Positions 1-7,170 of a stretch of DNA of 64,000 bases are shown piece by piece (the stretch's first letter is position 1; each line of letters starts with the position of its first letter). Both the position numbers and the translations under genes were made by a program. The notes below the pieces were generated by a model. The model made no database searches. It worked only from the letters and a program-made list of their open reading frames with translations, and was not told the DNA's origin. The stretch is from SCUB01 sp041918675. Lineage in GTDB: Bacteria; Pseudomonadota; Alphaproteobacteria; Rhizobiales; Xanthobacteraceae. Location of the stretch: positions 1 to 64,000 of the forward strand of contig JAYRVF010000003.1 in the NCBI GenBank assembly GCA_041918675.1, in the 5' to 3' direction.

Positions 1-109
1 CCGCCAGCCTTCGACATCTCGCGCCGGGTCGAATTACCTCGCGGTCTCGATCACGGCGGTCTGTCACGCTTGCCCGCGCGGTATAGGCGAGCGCTCAAGG
101 CGCGCGCGG

Positions 110-721
110 TCAGATCAGGTAGACCCGGTCAGGCAATTCATTGCGGCTTGCGGCGGTGCGCGGGAAATGCGTCGTCAGCTCGCGGCCGCATAATTCGACC
201 GCGGCGATGAATCCGTCGGCGACGCGGCCCTCGCGCATATGCGCGATCAGCGCGTCGACGGCCGCCTGCCAGTCGCCCTGGCCGACGCGCTGGGCGATGC
301 CGTCATCGGCGATGATCCGCGCGTAATGCTCGGCCAGCGAGACGAAGATCAGCACGCCGCCGCGGTCCTCGGTGCGCGCGATCCCGCGATTGACGAACTG
401 CTCCGTCGCCTGGCGATGGGCGGCCGCGCGCTGGGCCGCGCGCGGCAGCAGCATGACGCGCACGCCGGGCAGGCACAGGATCGCCGTCAGCACCATAAAA
501 GCGACGATCTGCAGCGTCAGGATTCGCTGCACCGTCATCTCGGTCAACGCCGTCAGCAGCCACGGCAGCGCGAGCGCGACGAGCGCGGCGAGAAGGATCG
601 GCAGCGCGGTGGCGTCGGACGAGCGCCGCGCCAGCACGCAGACGATTTCGCCCGTCGTGCGCGCCTCGACGGCGCGGATCGCCTCGGAAATACGCGCGCG
701 GTCTTGCGCCGAAATGGTCAT
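110..721 (-). CDS. TPM-domain membrane protein (YgcG/DUF2207-like partner)
   Basis: About 203 residues. The N-terminal part carries a TPM-type start (a ...TTGEIVCVLA segment), followed by two hydrophobic stretches near residues 40-60 and 65-85, and the rest of a TPM-like domain (GGVLIFVSLAEHYARIIAD) in the C-terminal half. TPM domains occur in membrane-associated proteins of unclear function; a phosphatase or membrane repair role has been suggested for some. The ATG at 721 overlaps the stop of the upstream TPM gene by one base, so the two are translationally coupled; a GTG one codon earlier is an alternative start. It is the third gene of a lemA-TPM-TPM cluster, an arrangement seen in many proteobacteria. 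No enzymatic function can be assigned from sequence alone. Confidence 0.8.
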   Translation of the reverse strand: MTISAQDRARISEAIRAVEARTTGEIVCVLARRSSDATALPILLAALVALALPWLLTALTEMTVQRILTLQIVAFMVLTAILCLPGVRVMLLPRAAQRAAAHRQATEQFVNRGIARTEDRGGVLIFVSLAEHYARIIADDGIAQRVGQGDWQAAVDALIAHMREGRVADGFIAAVELCGRELTTHFPRTAASRNELPDRVYLI

Positions 722-1524
722 CACCAGCTCCCCGATGCGCCGCCGCCGCCGGACGAGCCGCCGCCGCCGGAAAATCCGCCACTCGACGAGCCGCCGCCGG
801 AAAATCCGCCGCCGCCCGAACTTCGGGAGTTGACCAGAATGTTGAGCAGCACATTGGCGACCAGCCAGCGAAAACCCGGCGATACGATCAGCAGGGTGAG
901 GAAGGCGATCATCGCCGCGATCAGCAGCCAGCTCGGCGCGTCGGGCGCGGGCTCGCTGTCGACGCGTAGCGAGGGGCGCTGTTGCCAGTCCGACGTGTCC
1001 GTCGTCAGCACCGCGATGATGTCGTCGACGCCGCGCGCGATGCCGCCGCCGAAATCGCCGGCCTTGAAGCGCGGCGTGATCGCGTTGGTGATGATGATCT
1101 TCGACAGCGCGTCGGTCAGCGTGCCCTCGAGGCCATAGCCGACCTCGATGCGCACGCGCCGCTCGTTCGGCGCGACCAGCAGCAAGACGCCGTTGTTCTT
1201 GTCCTTCTGGCCGAGCCCCCAGGCGCGGAAGAGTTGATTGGCGTAGGGCTCGATCTCCTGGCCTTCGAGCGTGGCGACCGTCGCGACGACAAGCTGAATG
1301 CCGGATTTTGCCTCAAGCTCGGCGAGCTTCGGCTCGATCACCCCGCGCGCATCAAGAGAAATGATATTGGCTTGGTCGACGACGCGGCCGGTGAGCGCGG
1401 GAAGGTTAAGGGCGAGGGCCGCGACCGCCGCGCACAGCGCGACGATGAGGCCGATCGCCAAGGAATGCGCGATCGAGGAACGCGCGTCCCATGCGAGGCG
1501 GCTTGAGCGGCGGCCCGCGCTCAT
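721..1524 (-). CDS. YgcG-family TPM-domain protein with glycine-rich tail
   Basis: 267 residues. An N-terminal hydrophobic segment (about residues 20-42) probably acts as signal anchor or signal peptide. A full TPM domain follows (about residues 47-175), containing the typical GRVVDQANII start and the NGVLLLVAPNERRVRIEVGYGLEG core. Two hydrophobic stretches near residues 193-230 precede a C-terminal tail made almost only of Gly and Ser, ending GASGSW. This architecture matches YgcG family proteins, which are predicted to face the periplasm. It lies 25 bp downstream of lemA and overlaps the next TPM gene, so the three are probably one operon. Function is not established for the family. Confidence 0.85.
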   Translation of the reverse strand: MSAGRRSSRLAWDARSSIAHSLAIGLIVALCAAVAALALNLPALTGRVVDQANIISLDARGVIEPKLAELEAKSGIQLVVATVATLEGQEIEPYANQLFRAWGLGQKDKNNGVLLLVAPNERRVRIEVGYGLEGTLTDALSKIIITNAITPRFKAGDFGGGIARGVDDIIAVLTTDTSDWQQRPSLRVDSEPAPDAPSWLLIAAMIAFLTLLIVSPGFRWLVANVLLNILVNSRSSGGGGFSGGGSSSGGFSGGGGSSGGGGASGSW

Positions 1525-1549
1525 CGCGTCATGTCCTCAAGGACGCGCG

Positions 1550-2149
1550 CTAGAATTTCACCTGCGGCGGTTTCTGCGCGTCCTCGCCGGCGGTGAACTC
1601 CGCCATCGGCTTGTTGGCGCGGAAGAAAGTCGACGCCCACAACAGGCCGGGGAACGTCTTCAATTCGGTGTTATAGACGCGCACCGCCTCGATATAGTCG
1701 CGCCGCGCGACCGCGATGCGGTTTTCCGTTCCCTCGAGCTGCGACTGCAGGGCGAGGAAGTTCTGGTTCGATTTCAGGTCGGGATAGTTTTCGCTGACCG
1801 CGATCAGCCGTCCGAGCGCGCCGGAAAGCTGGTTCTGCGCGTCCTGGAACTGCTTGAGCTTTTCCGGATCGCTGAGCTGGGACACGTCAATCTTCATTTG
1901 CGTCGCCTTGGCGCGCGCCTCGATCACGGCCGTCAGCACGTCCTTTTCCTGCTTGGCGTAGCCCTGCACGGTGGCGACGAGATTGGGGATGAGGTCGGCG
2001 CGACGCTGGTAATTGTTCTGCACGTCGGCCCATTTCGCCTTGGCCTGTTCCTCGAAGGTCGGAATGTTGTTGTAGCCGCAGGCCGAGACGGAAAAGCCGA
2101 TCAGAACGAGGGCGAGAAGGGTGCGCGCGCGCGAAAGCAATGTGGGCAT
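1550..2149 (-). CDS. lemA: LemA family lipoprotein
   Basis: 199 residues. The start at 2149 was chosen because an AGGAG sits six bases upstream and because the resulting N-terminus is a lipoprotein signal (hydrophobic run LLALVLIGFSVSAC, Cys-25 as lipidation site). An upstream in-frame ATG would give an unlikely charged leader. The mature part is a long helical LemA domain, with the typical NNYQRRADLIPNLVATVQGY segment and the later helices, ending in AQKPPQVKF. LemA proteins are envelope proteins of unknown biochemical role, commonly encoded beside TPM/YgcG proteins as here. First gene of the lemA-TPM-TPM operon. Confidence 0.92.
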   Translation of the reverse strand: MPTLLSRARTLLALVLIGFSVSACGYNNIPTFEEQAKAKWADVQNNYQRRADLIPNLVATVQGYAKQEKDVLTAVIEARAKATQMKIDVSQLSDPEKLKQFQDAQNQLSGALGRLIAVSENYPDLKSNQNFLALQSQLEGTENRIAVARRDYIEAVRVYNTELKTFPGLLWASTFFRANKPMAEFTAGEDAQKPPQVKF

Positions 2150-2328
2150 GGGCTCTCCTGTCGGCTCTGTTCGCGATCGGTGGGTTCGGCGCGATCGCCG
2201 TTGATAGGAAAAGTCTATCAGAAGCGCCAGCCCATCTGAACCGGCGTTGCGGCGCCCGCGCGGGTCGGCGCCGGATCGCGCCATGTGATCTGTGTCGAAA
2301 TCATGTCGGGGGCCTCGCAAGGCGCGGC

Positions 2329-3354
2329 TCAGCTCGCGTCCTCGTCGCCGCCCACCGCGCCGGAAACGAGATTGAGGCCGAGCAGGGTTTCCGAACTGAG
2401 GTCACCGCGCCCGAGCGGTTCGCGGCGGATGGGCTCGGCCAGAATGGTTTCGACGCGAAGGCGCTCGGCGACGGCCTCGGCCCGCGACACCGCGCGAAAG
2501 GCGAGTGTTTCGCCCGGGCGCGACTGCGCCACCCGCCCGATGTCCATCCCGATCACGGTCGCGATCTTGGGATAGCCGCCGGTCGGCTGGCGGTCGGCCA
2601 TCAACACGAAGGGCAGGCCGGAACCGGGCACCTGGATCGCGCCGTGCACGATTCCGTCCGAGACGATGTCGTGACCGCGCGCGTGGATCAGCGGCGGGCC
2701 TTCCAGCGCGTAGGCCATGCGGTCGCTGTTGGCGCCGATGCGCCAGGGCCGCGACAGGAACGCGTCGATCTGATCGGGCGCGAAGAAATCGTGTTGCGGC
2801 CCGAGCATGACGCGGATCGGCGTTTTCGCGTCGGGAAGTTCAGGCACGCCAATGCGCGCGGGGCCCTCGACAGCGTCGCGGCGCTCGGCGACCGGAACGT
2901 GGTCGCCCGGTCTCAGCGCGCGGCCGTCGAACCCGCCAAGACGCGAGCGCGAATGCGTCGACAGCGATCCGAGCGCGGGAACAAGATCGACTCGGCCGGA
3001 GACCGCGACATAGCACCAGGCGCCTCGTTGGCCGGCGCGGATCGTCAGCCGCTCGCCGGGCATCAGCCGAAGCGCGACGGCGTCGGGCATCGACCGTCCG
3101 TCGTGGAGAATGGTGAAGGCGCCGCCGACGACGGCGAGGTCGATCTGGGCGTCCTCCGCCGTTAGTTCCACGCCGCCGAGCGAGACTTCGATGGCCGCGC
3201 TATCGCGCGGTCGACCCAGCGCGAGATTGGCGGACGCATGGGCCAGCGGGTCCATCGGACCGGCGACAGTGACGCCGTGGCGCAGATAGCCGTGGCGGCC
3301 ACCGTCCTGCAGCGTGACGCCGGGGCCGGCGGAAATAACGCGCAGGCCGCTCAC
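2329..3354 (-). CDS. pxpC: 5-oxoprolinase subunit PxpC (biotin-dependent carboxyltransferase/KipA family)
   Basis: 341 residues, the usual size for PxpC. The start region LRVISAGPGVTLQDGGRHGY and the later GVTVAGPMD segment are family signatures. With PxpA and PxpB it forms the ATP-dependent 5-oxoprolinase that opens 5-oxo-L-proline (pyroglutamate) to L-glutamate, a damage-repair reaction in the cytoplasm. It is the last gene of a tight pxpA-pxpB-pxpC operon and overlaps pxpB by 4 bp. Older annotation calls such proteins KipA or allophanate hydrolase subunit 2; the neighbouring pxpA makes the oxoprolinase assignment firm. Confidence 0.93.
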   Translation of the reverse strand: MSGLRVISAGPGVTLQDGGRHGYLRHGVTVAGPMDPLAHASANLALGRPRDSAAIEVSLGGVELTAEDAQIDLAVVGGAFTILHDGRSMPDAVALRLMPGERLTIRAGQRGAWCYVAVSGRVDLVPALGSLSTHSRSRLGGFDGRALRPGDHVPVAERRDAVEGPARIGVPELPDAKTPIRVMLGPQHDFFAPDQIDAFLSRPWRIGANSDRMAYALEGPPLIHARGHDIVSDGIVHGAIQVPGSGLPFVLMADRQPTGGYPKIATVIGMDIGRVAQSRPGETLAFRAVSRAEAVAERLRVETILAEPIRREPLGRGDLSSETLLGLNLVSGAVGGDEDAS

Positions 3355-4073
3355 GAAGCGTTCTCCACCCGCGCGACGATCTCTCCGGCCCTGGCGCGCG
3401 CCTCAAGGCTCGCGAAGGTGTCGGCGTCGACCGGCTCGAAACGGATCTCGTCGCCGACGGCGGCGAGAAAGACCGGATCGCGGTCGATCGCGAACATGCG
3501 TTCGGGCGTGCGTCCGATCACCCACCAGCCCGTCGGCATGGCGACCGTGGTCACGAGCGACATGCCGCCCGCGATCATGATCGCGCCCGCCGGATGCGGT
3601 GGTCGCGGATGTTCGCGGCGGGAGATGGCGAGTTCGCCCGCGAGCCCGCCGAGATAGGCGAAGCCCGGCGCGAAGCCGTACATATAAAGACGATAGGGCT
3701 TGAGCGCATGCAGCGCGATCACCTGGCCCGGGGAGAGCGCAAGACGCGCGGCGACCTCCGCGATGTCCTCGCCATGGGGCGGCGCGTAACAGCAGGGAAA
3801 AAGCCAGCGCCGGCCCGCGCGGCGGGCGGACGCGGCCGGCGCGTCGCGCGCCATGACCGCCTCCACGAGCGCCTCGCGGGTGATGACCAGCGGATCATAT
3901 TGAATGAGCAGCGAGCGGAAGGTCGGCACGATCTCGATGACGCCGCGCGGGGCGGCCGCGCGCAGCGCGTCGTCGAGCGCGAGCACGCGATCGTTGAGGG
4001 CCGGATCGATCGCCTCGCCGAATTCGACGACGAGCGCGGTCTCGCCCGCGTCGAGAAAGCGGGGAGCCGTCAT
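3351..4073 (-). CDS. pxpB: 5-oxoprolinase subunit PxpB (KipI family)
   Basis: 240 residues. It shows the KipI/PxpB pattern: an N-terminal domain (FLDAGETALVVEFGEAIDPA) followed by a cyclophilin-like domain with the conserved YMYGFAPGFAYLGGL segment and GGMSLVTTVAMPTGWWVIG. It is a partner subunit of the ATP-dependent 5-oxoprolinase. It overlaps pxpC at its 3' end and pxpA at its 5' end by 4 bp each, so the three subunits are co-translated. Confidence 0.93.
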   Translation of the reverse strand: MTAPRFLDAGETALVVEFGEAIDPALNDRVLALDDALRAAAPRGVIEIVPTFRSLLIQYDPLVITREALVEAVMARDAPAASARRAGRRWLFPCCYAPPHGEDIAEVAARLALSPGQVIALHALKPYRLYMYGFAPGFAYLGGLAGELAISRREHPRPPHPAGAIMIAGGMSLVTTVAMPTGWWVIGRTPERMFAIDRDPVFLAAVGDEIRFEPVDADTFASLEARARAGEIVARVENAS

Positions 4074-4831
4074 GGCGCGAAGGGCTTGATCGCGACGCCG
4101 GCCGCGACAAGGCGCGCGCGCAGAAGACGCGCGGCCTCGACCGCGCCCGCGCTGTCGCCATGGATGCAGATCGAGCCGATGTCGGTCGCGATCGGCTTGC
4201 CCGTGGCGGCGAAGACCGCGCCCTCGGCGACCATCGCCAGCGCGCGGCGCGCGGCGTCCTCCGGATCGTCGAGCATGGCGTTCGGCTGGCCGCGCCGGAT
4301 GAGCCCGCCGCGTTCGTCATAGCCGCGATCGGCGAAGACTTCGGCCACCGTGCGCAGGCCCGCGCGTTCCCCGGCGCGCGTCTGTGCGCTGAGCGCGATG
4401 GCGAGCATGGCGAGCGAGGGATCGACGGCGCGGATCGCGCGCGCGACCGCGTCGGCGACCTCGTCGTCCTCGGCGGCGATGTTGGCGAGCGCCCCATGCG
4501 CCTTCACATAAGTGATGCGGTGGCCGGCCTGGGTTGCGAGCGCCTGCGCCGCGCCGATCTGATAGGCGACGAGGTGCTCGATCTCGGAGGACGAAAACGG
4601 AATGCGGCGGCGGCCGAACCCCCAGAGATCGGGGAAACCGGGATGGGCGCCGACGGCGACGCCGTTTTGCTTCGCCAGGCGAAACGTCGCCGCCATGATC
4701 TCGGGGTCGCCCGCGTGAAAGCCGCAGGCGACATTTGCCGACGAAACGAGGCCGAGCATCGCCGCGTCATCGCCGCATGCATAGGAGCCGAAGCCCTCGC
4801 CGAGATCGCTGTTGAGATCGACACTCGTCAT
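4070..4831 (-). CDS. pxpA: 5-oxoprolinase subunit PxpA (LamB/YcsF family)
   Basis: 253 residues, full family length. The N-terminus VDLNSDLGEGFGSYACGDD and the downstream SSANVACGFHAGDP motif are the LamB/YcsF signature; VGAHPGFPDLWGFGRR follows. PxpA is the hydrolase-fold subunit that acts with PxpBC to turn 5-oxoproline and ATP into glutamate, ADP and phosphate. First gene of pxpABC. The 267 bp upstream contain an AT-rich patch (about 4985-5016) that includes an FNR-like palindrome, listed separately. Confidence 0.94.
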   Translation of the reverse strand: MTSVDLNSDLGEGFGSYACGDDAAMLGLVSSANVACGFHAGDPEIMAATFRLAKQNGVAVGAHPGFPDLWGFGRRRIPFSSSEIEHLVAYQIGAAQALATQAGHRITYVKAHGALANIAAEDDEVADAVARAIRAVDPSLAMLAIALSAQTRAGERAGLRTVAEVFADRGYDERGGLIRRGQPNAMLDDPEDAARRALAMVAEGAVFAATGKPIATDIGSICIHGDSAGAVEAARLLRARLVAAGVAIKPFAP

Positions 4832-4994
4832 GATCGCTCACCCGCCACCTAGGCCGGCATTTTCGCTCCGCGGATCGGGACGACGAGCACGCCTCGATGA
4901 GTGTGCTCCCATCCGCGACCCCGCCGGAGCGGATCGGCCGTTTGCGCCAAACCACGCCGTCGGCGCGCTTCCGCTGGCCGAAGCTATAAGAATA

Positions 4995-5008
4995 GTGATT
5001 GGCGTCAA
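4995..5008. promoter_or_regulatory. Candidate FNR-type half-site palindrome upstream of pxpA
   Basis: GTGAT-TGGC-GTCAA matches the FNR/FixK consensus TTGAT-N4-ATCAA at 8 of 10 half-site positions. It lies in the only AT-rich patch of this intergenic region, about 165 bp upstream of the pxpA start, and 1.2 kb from a gene for an FNR-type regulator. Binding is inference. Confidence 0.3.
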
Positions 5009-5098
5009 TAAGATAGAACCGGGCGCCACACGCCGCCAGACCGCGCGAGATTATTCGCGTCCTTGCCTTGGGCGCGGGGTCGGTCGCGGGTCGTTATG

Positions 5099-5539
5099 TC
5101 AGCGGCCGGCTTTCAACGCCGCGACGATGTCCGCGCGTTCCTTGGCATCCGCGATCCCGACAATTGTCTTTGTCGTTCCGGGAAGGAATTTGCTTGGCGA
5201 GGTGAGGTATTTGTCGAGATCGGTCTCGGTCCAGGTTCCGCCGGCCTTCACCAGCGCCGCGGAATAGGCGAACCACTTCGCGCGCGCCTTCGGCGCGCCG
5301 ACAATGCCATGGAGGGGCGGTGCGGCGCGCATCGCGCCGTCAGCCTCGACGCTGTGGCAGACGACGCACCCCTTCAGCGGGCCGTCGGCGCCCGTGGGTC
5401 TGGCCAGCGAGAAATACATGCCCTCCTGCCGGACCAGGTTTTGAGCGGCCTTCGGCTCCCGCGCCGTCGCCCACATGACGCCGAGGACGATCAGGACGAT
5501 CGCGCCCAGCGCTGCCAAATAGGAACCCGTCCGTGTCAT
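5099..5539 (-). CDS. Membrane-anchored class I c-type cytochrome, axial Met not found
   Basis: 146 residues. An N-terminal hydrophobic helix (about residues 8-26) is a signal anchor, putting the haem domain in the periplasm. A single CVVCH haem-binding motif lies in the middle, followed by a PPLHGIVGAPKA segment like that of small class I (c2-like) cytochromes, and a C-terminal helix. In that family a PGTKM-type loop supplies the sixth ligand; here the loop reads FLPGTTKTIVGI and contains no Met. The only Met after the haem motif is in GAMRAAP, close to it. The electron partner is unknown. The gene is monocistronic and its upstream region is occupied by tandem repeats. Confidence 0.85.
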   Translation of the reverse strand: MTRTGSYLAALGAIVLIVLGVMWATAREPKAAQNLVRQEGMYFSLARPTGADGPLKGCVVCHSVEADGAMRAAPPLHGIVGAPKARAKWFAYSAALVKAGGTWTETDLDKYLTSPSKFLPGTTKTIVGIADAKERADIVAALKAGR

Positions 5540-5572
5540 GCTGGCACTCCCGCCCGCGCCGCCCCGTTCATC

Positions 5573-5767
5573 GTCACGCTCGAAACCGTCTTGTTCAGAA
5601 CCGTCTTGTTCAGAAACGTCTCGTTCAGAAACGTTTCGTTCAGAAACGTCTCGTTTCGAACCACATCGCCCGGAACCATCTCGCTCGGAGTTATCTCACT
5701 CGAAGCGATCTCGCTCGAAGAGATCTCGCTCGGAACCGCTTCGGTTCGAAATGATTTCGTCAGGTCA
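5573..5767. repeat. Degenerate 15-bp tandem array, about 13 units
   Basis: Units read such as gtcttgttcagaacc, gtctcgttcagaaac, atctcgctcgaagag and atctcgctcggaacc. The best-conserved block is 5588-5647 (four units, one to three differences between neighbours); units drift towards 5767. The array starts about 34 bp upstream of the cytochrome c start codon, so it covers that gene's likely promoter region. Confidence 0.9.
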
Positions 5768-5773
5768 CTCCAC

Positions 5774-5838
5774 GCAAGCTTCTCTCGCAAGCTTCTCCCG
5801 CAACGTTCTCCCGCAAGCTTCTCCCGCAAGCTTCACAC
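5774..5838. repeat. 13-bp tandem array, 5 units
   Basis: Five near-identical units of the form gcaagcttctccc (variants end ctctc or cacac; one has caacgtt). The period is not a multiple of three, so this array is unlikely to be protein coding. It abuts the 15-bp array. Confidence 0.88.
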
Positions 5839-5911
5839 GAGCTTCGCATAAAGCTCGTCGCGCGCCGTTCAAACTCGCCCGCGCGCATCTCTCGACACCA
5901 CACCGTTCCTG

Positions 5912-6073
5912 CTAGGCGTCGCGCGGCCGCGTGTCGATGATGATCGTCAATTTTTCAAGATCGGTCGATGGCGCGCGCGAGGCCTCGCGATCGCGGGCAA
6001 CGGATGCTGCGGGTGCGAAAACGCGCCGCGCCAAGAGCCGCTCGCGAAGTTCGACTTTTGTAGGGGCGGCCAT
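5912..6073 (-). CDS. Possible small hypothetical protein (53 aa)
   Basis: Reading frame MAAPTKVELRERLLARR... ending DLEKLTIIIDTRPRDA, with a weak GGAAG about six bases before the ATG. It lies divergently to the FNR-type regulator gene. The composition (basic N-terminal helix, short tail) gives no family hint. A candidate FNR box overlaps its 3' end. It may simply be a chance open frame in high-GC DNA. Confidence 0.2.
   Translation of the reverse strand: MAAPTKVELRERLLARRVFAPAASVARDREASRAPSTDLEKLTIIIDTRPRDA
5937..5950. promoter_or_regulatory. Candidate FNR-type palindrome
   Basis: ATGAT-GATC-GTCAA matches TTGAT-N4-ATCAA at 8 of 10 half-site positions. It is 234 bp upstream of the FNR-type regulator start and could serve autoregulation. 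It also lies inside a possible small minus-strand frame, so conservation could have another cause. Confidence 0.25.
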
Positions 6074-6142
6074 GCGCGCTTCCGGCGCATTCAAGCGTTG
6101 GCTTGCCAGGCAAAATGAGGGAGTATTCGCGATAAGAAAAGT

Positions 6143-6161
6143 CCGGGACGAAATGTCCCGG
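6143..6161 (+). promoter_or_regulatory. Inverted repeat in the leader of the FNR-type gene
   Basis: CCGGGAC-gaaat-GTCCCGG, a perfect 7-bp inverted repeat with a 5-base loop, ends a few bases before the GGGAGGA ribosome binding site (6166-6172) and 22 bp before the ATG at 6184. It could be an operator or an RNA hairpin affecting translation; the sequence does not say which. Confidence 0.35.
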
Positions 6162-6183
6162 GAGAGGGAGGACGGCAACGCCC

Positions 6184-6918
6184 ATGCCAAGCGCGTGCGT
6201 GCGATTGCATGACGACGCGTGCGAATTGTGCCACCTCGGTGAACGCAGCATGTGGCACGGGCTGGACAGCCGCGCGCGCAATCTACTCGCCGGGAAATTG
6301 ACGCGTCGGGAGTATGGCTCCGGCGAGGTGGTCATCGCGCAGGGCGAGGCTAATGACGGCGTCTATTGCATTTCCAGCGGAACCGTCGCGATGCGCCGCC
6401 TTGATGGCGCGGGCAATTCGGTGCTGCTGTGTTTCGGCTATCCGGGCGATGTCATTGGCTATCAGGCGTTTCTGGCCGGCCGGCCGCACCAGAACAGCGC
6501 GGAGGCGCTGGGGCCCACGGTCACATGCCGCATCGGCCGCGCGACCTTGACCGCGCTTCTGGAGGCGATACCCGCGCTCGGCCTGCGTTTCCTCAAACGC
6601 TCCATCGGCGAGGCCGAACAGGCCTATGACGCGATCTTCCGGCAATCGGTCTTGTCGAACCGGCATCGCCTGGTCCACCTGCTGTTGGCGATGGTGCGCC
6701 GGGTGGGCCGATCGGACGGCCACGACAGCCGGGAATTCGAACTGCCGGTGTCGCGGCGCGATCTCGCGTCGATGATCGGCGCGCGACACGAAACCGTGTC
6801 GCGCATCATGAGCCGGCTCGAATCCGACGGCGTCGCGTATTTCTCGGGACGATGCGTTTCGATTCCGAGCCTCGACCGGCTCGCCGCCGAGCTTCACGCG
6901 CATGCCGCGGATAGGTGA
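6184..6918 (+). CDS. Crp/Fnr-family transcriptional regulator, FNR type
   Basis: 244 residues: an N-terminal Cys cluster (Cys-5, Cys-13, Cys-16), a cyclic-nucleotide-type sensor domain (about residues 35-140), a dimerisation helix, and a C-terminal winged helix-turn-helix. The recognition helix reads RHETVSRIM, with the E-x2-S-R pattern that in FNR reads TTGAT-N4-ATCAA sites. Internal cysteines (Cys-83 and one near 113) could supply the fourth ligand of an oxygen-labile [4Fe-4S] cluster. The Cys spacing (C-x7-C-x2-C) differs from E. coli FNR (C-x2-C-x5-C). It stands just upstream of the hydrogenase locus in the same direction, so control of that locus in response to oxygen is a reasonable inference. 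AadR/FixK-like regulators are alternatives within the same family. Confidence 0.88.
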   Translation: MPSACVRLHDDACELCHLGERSMWHGLDSRARNLLAGKLTRREYGSGEVVIAQGEANDGVYCISSGTVAMRRLDGAGNSVLLCFGYPGDVIGYQAFLAGRPHQNSAEALGPTVTCRIGRATLTALLEAIPALGLRFLKRSIGEAEQAYDAIFRQSVLSNRHRLVHLLLAMVRRVGRSDGHDSREFELPVSRRDLASMIGARHETVSRIMSRLESDGVAYFSGRCVSIPSLDRLAAELHAHAADR

Positions 6919-7097
6919 GCGGATCAATTTCACGGACCGCCACGCGGGTTTGTCTCAAGCGGTCATCGTGAGCAAACGCGGCGGGCGAGCGCGCCGCGCC
7001 GACGCAGTGAGCACGTGCAGCATGGTCGGAGGCGTCGATTGAGACGCCGCGTCCATCGCGCGCGCCCGGCGCATCGCGAAGGCCGCGATCGGGAAAA

Positions 7098-7111
7098 TTG
7101 ACGATCGTCAT
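7098..7111. promoter_or_regulatory. Candidate FNR-type palindrome upstream of hybO
   Basis: TTGAC-GATC-GTCAT, a near palindrome, matches the FNR consensus at 7 of 10 half-site positions and lies about 60 bp before the hybO start. A short inverted repeat (GTCGAG at 7142-7147, CTCGAC at 7155-7160) follows directly before the ribosome binding region. No sigma54 -24/-12 motif was seen here. Confidence 0.3.
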
Positions 7112-7170
7112 CGCGCGAAAGAGGCGGTGTTGGTAGCGCATGTCGAGTTCAACGCTCGACGGGGTGCGCC

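Larger units (their letters stand above)
5540..5911. other. Intergenic region filled by two minisatellites
   Basis: No convincing gene. The region upstream of the cytochrome start consists largely of a 15-bp array and a 13-bp array (listed separately). Because 15 is a multiple of three, all frames of the first array read as pentapeptide repeats; I do not regard any of them as established coding sequence. Confidence 0.6.

Noticed and set aside
1..109. Possible end of a gene at the left edge
   Set aside because: Frames on both strands are short and give no recognisable sequence; too little is visible to call anything.
5573..5838. CRISPR array
   Set aside because: Units are only 13-15 bp, directly adjacent with no spacers, and no cas gene is in the window.
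5538..5915. Pentapeptide-repeat protein encoded by the 15-bp array
   Set aside because: Every frame of a 15-bp repeat gives a five-residue periodic peptide. None has a ribosome binding site or a good A(D/N)Lxx pattern, and the adjacent 13-bp array breaks the frame.
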